From the NCBI GenBank assembly GCA_964444305.1, contig CAYUGQ010000005.1, forward strand, positions 1 to 44,373: 44,373 nt of DNA, in the 5' to 3' direction. Source of the DNA: JAKFFN01 sp964444305. GTDB lineage: Bacteria; Sumerlaeota; Sumerlaeia; Sumerlaeales; Sumerlaeaceae. Of this stretch, positions 41,939 to 44,373 are shown piece by piece. The notes under the pieces are model-generated. The model searched no databases, had not been told where the DNA came from, and saw only the letters and a list, made by a program, of their open reading frames with translations. Numbering within the stretch: the stretch's first letter is position 1; each line of letters begins with the position of its first letter. A program made the position numbers and the translations under genes.

Positions 41939-44373
41939 ATGATGAAAAAGGTTTTTAGCGGAAATTTTAACAACACAAAGCGCCGGCTCGTGCTGGCCCT
42001 GGGAGCCATGAGCCTGTGTGCCGGCCTGAACGCCGCTCAGAGTATCCGCTTCCTTTACGAAGACGAAGGCCCAAGGCAAAACACCATCACGGACAACCTG
42101 GTCAAGATGAAGCGCATCAAATGGCCCAGCGAACTCAGCCCTCCCATGATGTCGCTCTATCGCTTCAGCCCCAACGCCGGCTTTGGCGATCTCACGATCA
42201 TCCCGCCATTTATGAACTTCGGCGGCCGCAGCGGCTTTCCCGTTACTGATAATCAAGTCTACGCCGCCCTCAATGAAATCCTCAACGGAGACAATGGCAG
42301 CGGAACAACCTCGTGGAACGACGTCGGCGCTGACTTTGAATTCTCCAGCGCCTGGACCTTCACCGACATGTACTCCACCCTCAGCCGGCCAGCCGGTCCC
42401 GAGGGTAACGACTTGGACGGCGTTAACGGGATCTATTTTGATCCCCAGTACGGCCTCGGCGTAGACGGCTTTCCCGTTGACGAAGATGGAGCCATTATCG
42501 CCGTTGCAGCCATTACCTTCCTCACCGAAGATGTCGATCTCACCCAGCCGCAGGTCGCACCCGAATGGGCCCTGCTGTTTGGTACAGACATTCTCACCAC
42601 CGGCGCCCTCACCGACGTCCGGATCCCCCGCACGAAATACAAAGCCGGCAGCATCCTCGACGTCGATATCATCTTTAACAAACTCCTCGTCAGTTGGGAT
42701 CAGCCTCCCCAGAGCCCCAGCGATCTCCCGGCAGGCCAGAGCCGTGAAGATTATCACGGAGCTCTCGACATCCAGGGAACCCTCCTTCACGAAATGGGTC
42801 ACGCCGCCGGACTCGAACACGCCCACATGTTCATGCCCACCATGACTCCCTACCTGTCACAATTCACCGACACCTGGGATGTCCGCCGACTCGACTTCGA
42901 CGACAAGCTCGCCCTCAAAATGGCCTATAAATCCCACTTCAATCGCCTCGGACGCGGAGCCATCGAAGGTCGCCTCTACAATGGCGCAGCCATGGACGGC
43001 GTGCCAGACCCGAGCCCCGAGCTCCTTGAAGTCCTCAATCAGGTCGTCTTTGTCGGACGCCCCACCGATGACAGCTATATCATGGGCGATGACCTGCTTG
43101 CCATTAACGAAGAAACCAGCATGCCAGAACGCATCCGTCTCTTCGCCAGCGTCGTCAGCAGCCCCGAACTCGCCCTGCCCGTCGGTATAAATTCCAACGC
43201 CTTCTATGATAACCGCTACTTCATCCCCGGACTCCCCGCATCCTTCGAAAACGTCAACATTGGCTACGGGCCAAACCTGCCCCCCAACGACTACGCCGTC
43301 CGTCTCGAACCCTTTGCGGTAAATGATGGCTACGGACTCATCGAATTACTTTTCGGCTTCAGTTCCATATTCCCCGGCGAATGGTATGGCGGAGCCCTGC
43401 CCTTCCTTCTTCCGGGCGCCGTCGGAACACCCGACCCAAACATCCCCAACGATGGCAAAATCCAGGATGACTATCTCGTTGCCACCTATAATCAGCAGGG
43501 TCAGTTCGGTCTCCATTTCGCCGGAACCACCTCCACCCTCGTGGAACGCACCGTCCAAACCCCCGCAGAATCCTATATCACCTACCGTGTCGTCCGCAAT
43601 GGCGAGGTGAACGACTACATTAACCTCGATCCTGAATCCGTCGTCCCCGTCAGCATGGTGGAAGACGACTTCAATAACACCGTCACCGGCCTCTTTAACG
43701 TCGCCGATGCCGTCGAGGCCACCCAGCGCTGGGAACTTGGACGCTTCCGCGCACCAACCTATCTCAATGACGGTCCCCACAATGACCTCCGCCTCAGCCT
43801 CGACCTCCGCAACGTCACCGACGAACCAATCCAGGTCGGCCTGCGCTTCCTCGTTCGCACCTACACCCAGGAAGGCAACACCCGGTTCTTTATCGACACC
43901 CAGGAAATCCAGAACGAACTCACCCTCACCGGAAACGAAATCCCCGACACCTTCACCTTTGGTCCGGCAGCCCTCACCCCATTCTCCGGTGTAGCCACCC
44001 TCAACAACCCCGCCGGTTACATCACCGCCCCTGACAAACTGCAGTTCGGTAACTACCACGTCATGCAGCAGGTCGGATACCCACAGCCAAAATTCTTCGA
44101 TTATCCAACCGTACCAAGCATCCCCATCACCGATGGCGCTTATGCGGTCCAGTTCGACCCCCGGGAAATCCTCCCCGGCCAGGTAATCACTTTCAGCACA
44201 GATATCGGGTATATCTATAACCCCGTCAGCCGCGACGGCCCCGTCGGCCTGACCGACGCCCTCGACCAGCCCGGCGAAGACGATCCAAATCGCTACGCGC
44301 CAGTCCGCGTCGAACTCAACCACGTAACCCGCGGCATCGACATCTACACCAACACCGGCGCCGCCGGCGGACT
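41939..44373 (+). CDS. Large secreted metzincin (matrixin-like) metalloprotease, 3' partial
   Basis: Frame is open from tandem ATGs at 41939/41942 (AGGTGGG just upstream; 41915/41918 also in frame) to the window edge, at least 811 residues. Signal peptide with core LVLALGAMSLCAGLNA. Zinc motif HEMGHAAGLEH at residues 284-294 followed by TMTPY, which fits HExxHxxGxxH and the Met-turn of metzincins. N-terminal part (IRFLYEDEG...) precedes the catalytic domain by about 240 residues; after it lie several beta-rich regions (e.g. NDLRLSLDLRNVTDEPIQVG). Lies 45 nt after the gap-containing secreted protein, a pairing seen in other bacteria. Substrate unknown. Confidence 0.85.
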   Translation, partial: MMKKVFSGNFNNTKRRLVLALGAMSLCAGLNAAQSIRFLYEDEGPRQNTITDNLVKMKRIKWPSELSPPMMSLYRFSPNAGFGDLTIIPPFMNFGGRSGFPVTDNQVYAALNEILNGDNGSGTTSWNDVGADFEFSSAWTFTDMYSTLSRPAGPEGNDLDGVNGIYFDPQYGLGVDGFPVDEDGAIIAVAAITFLTEDVDLTQPQVAPEWALLFGTDILTTGALTDVRIPRTKYKAGSILDVDIIFNKLLVSWDQPPQSPSDLPAGQSREDYHGALDIQGTLLHEMGHAAGLEHAHMFMPTMTPYLSQFTDTWDVRRLDFDDKLALKMAYKSHFNRLGRGAIEGRLYNGAAMDGVPDPSPELLEVLNQVVFVGRPTDDSYIMGDDLLAINEETSMPERIRLFASVVSSPELALPVGINSNAFYDNRYFIPGLPASFENVNIGYGPNLPPNDYAVRLEPFAVNDGYGLIELLFGFSSIFPGEWYGGALPFLLPGAVGTPDPNIPNDGKIQDDYLVATYNQQGQFGLHFAGTTSTLVERTVQTPAESYITYRVVRNGEVNDYINLDPESVVPVSMVEDDFNNTVTGLFNVADAVEATQRWELGRFRAPTYLNDGPHNDLRLSLDLRNVTDEPIQVGLRFLVRTYTQEGNTRFFIDTQEIQNELTLTGNEIPDTFTFGPAALTPFSGVATLNNPAGYITAPDKLQFGNYHVMQQVGYPQPKFFDYPTVPSIPITDGAYAVQFDPREILPGQVITFSTDIGYIYNPVSRDGPVGLTDALDQPGEDDPNRYAPVRVELNHVTRGIDIYTNTGAAGG

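Noticed and set aside
41540..42826. 428-codon ORF on - running through the N gap
   Set aside because: It reads through ten N and lies opposite the secreted protein and the metzincin, whose zinc motif is on +.
43346..44323. 325-codon ORF on - at the right edge
   Set aside because: Opposite the open frame of the metzincin; extremely acidic and Gly/Val-rich, typical of an antisense frame of C-ending codons.

Overview
The window looks like a chromosomal scaffold from an uncultured, diderm (outer-membrane) bacterium. LpxK and a secretin indicate an outer membrane with lipid A. The pseudopilin N-termini (FTLIELLIVVAIIAILAAIAVPNF) followed in two copies by LEAQTRAKV are of the kind common in Sumerlaeota, Hydrogenedentota and PVC-related lineages; that placement is an impression from protein style, not a phylogeny. 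A run of ten N at 41704-41713 shows it is a scaffold with at least one assembly join.

Layout. (1) 1-9.2 kb: 3' part of a type II/IV-pilus-type secretin; a Ser/Thr kinase with a C-terminal cyclic-nucleotide-binding domain (divergent from accD); accD; a secreted beta-propeller protein; a long U32 family protein. (2) 9.3-13.4 kb: a minus-strand marR-leuC-leuD operon for leucine synthesis and a GT39-like membrane glycosyltransferase. (3) 13.5-17.1 kb: tRNA-Gln(UUG), lpxK, and groES-groEL. (4) 17.5-24.1 kb: an orphan pseudopilin, a three-gene cluster of unknown function (membrane-anchored beta-rich protein, arrestin-like protein, small P-loop ATPase), a small coiled-coil gene, and a motor operon coding a catalytically dead PilB/GspE-like protein followed by two PilT-type ATPases. 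(5) 24.2-33 kb: secreted or envelope proteins (DUF4185-like, LamG-like, phosphodiesterase with lamin-tail domains), another pseudopilin, a MOSC protein and a membrane metallophosphoesterase. (6) 33-40 kb: TetR regulator coupled to a membrane SRPBCC protein, mnmA, a CPBP protease and an Agl23/TIGR03663-like membrane protein. (7) 40.2-44.4 kb: a third pseudopilin, a secreted protein interrupted by the assembly gap, and a large metzincin protease that runs off the right edge.

Main points of interest. Three secreted proteins (ends at 25890, 28532 and 32919) share an exact-position C-terminal ending, [SA]-x-V-x-[DEQ]-W-[SP]-[VL]-Y-COOH, encoded by different codons, which looks like an undescribed sorting or anchoring signal; one of them is translationally coupled to a pseudopilin. 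The 18290-19977 cluster is a compact, unassigned three-gene unit. The three orphan pseudopilins share three further conserved blocks outside the N-terminal helix. Base composition becomes strongly C-over-G on the + strand in the right half regardless of gene direction.
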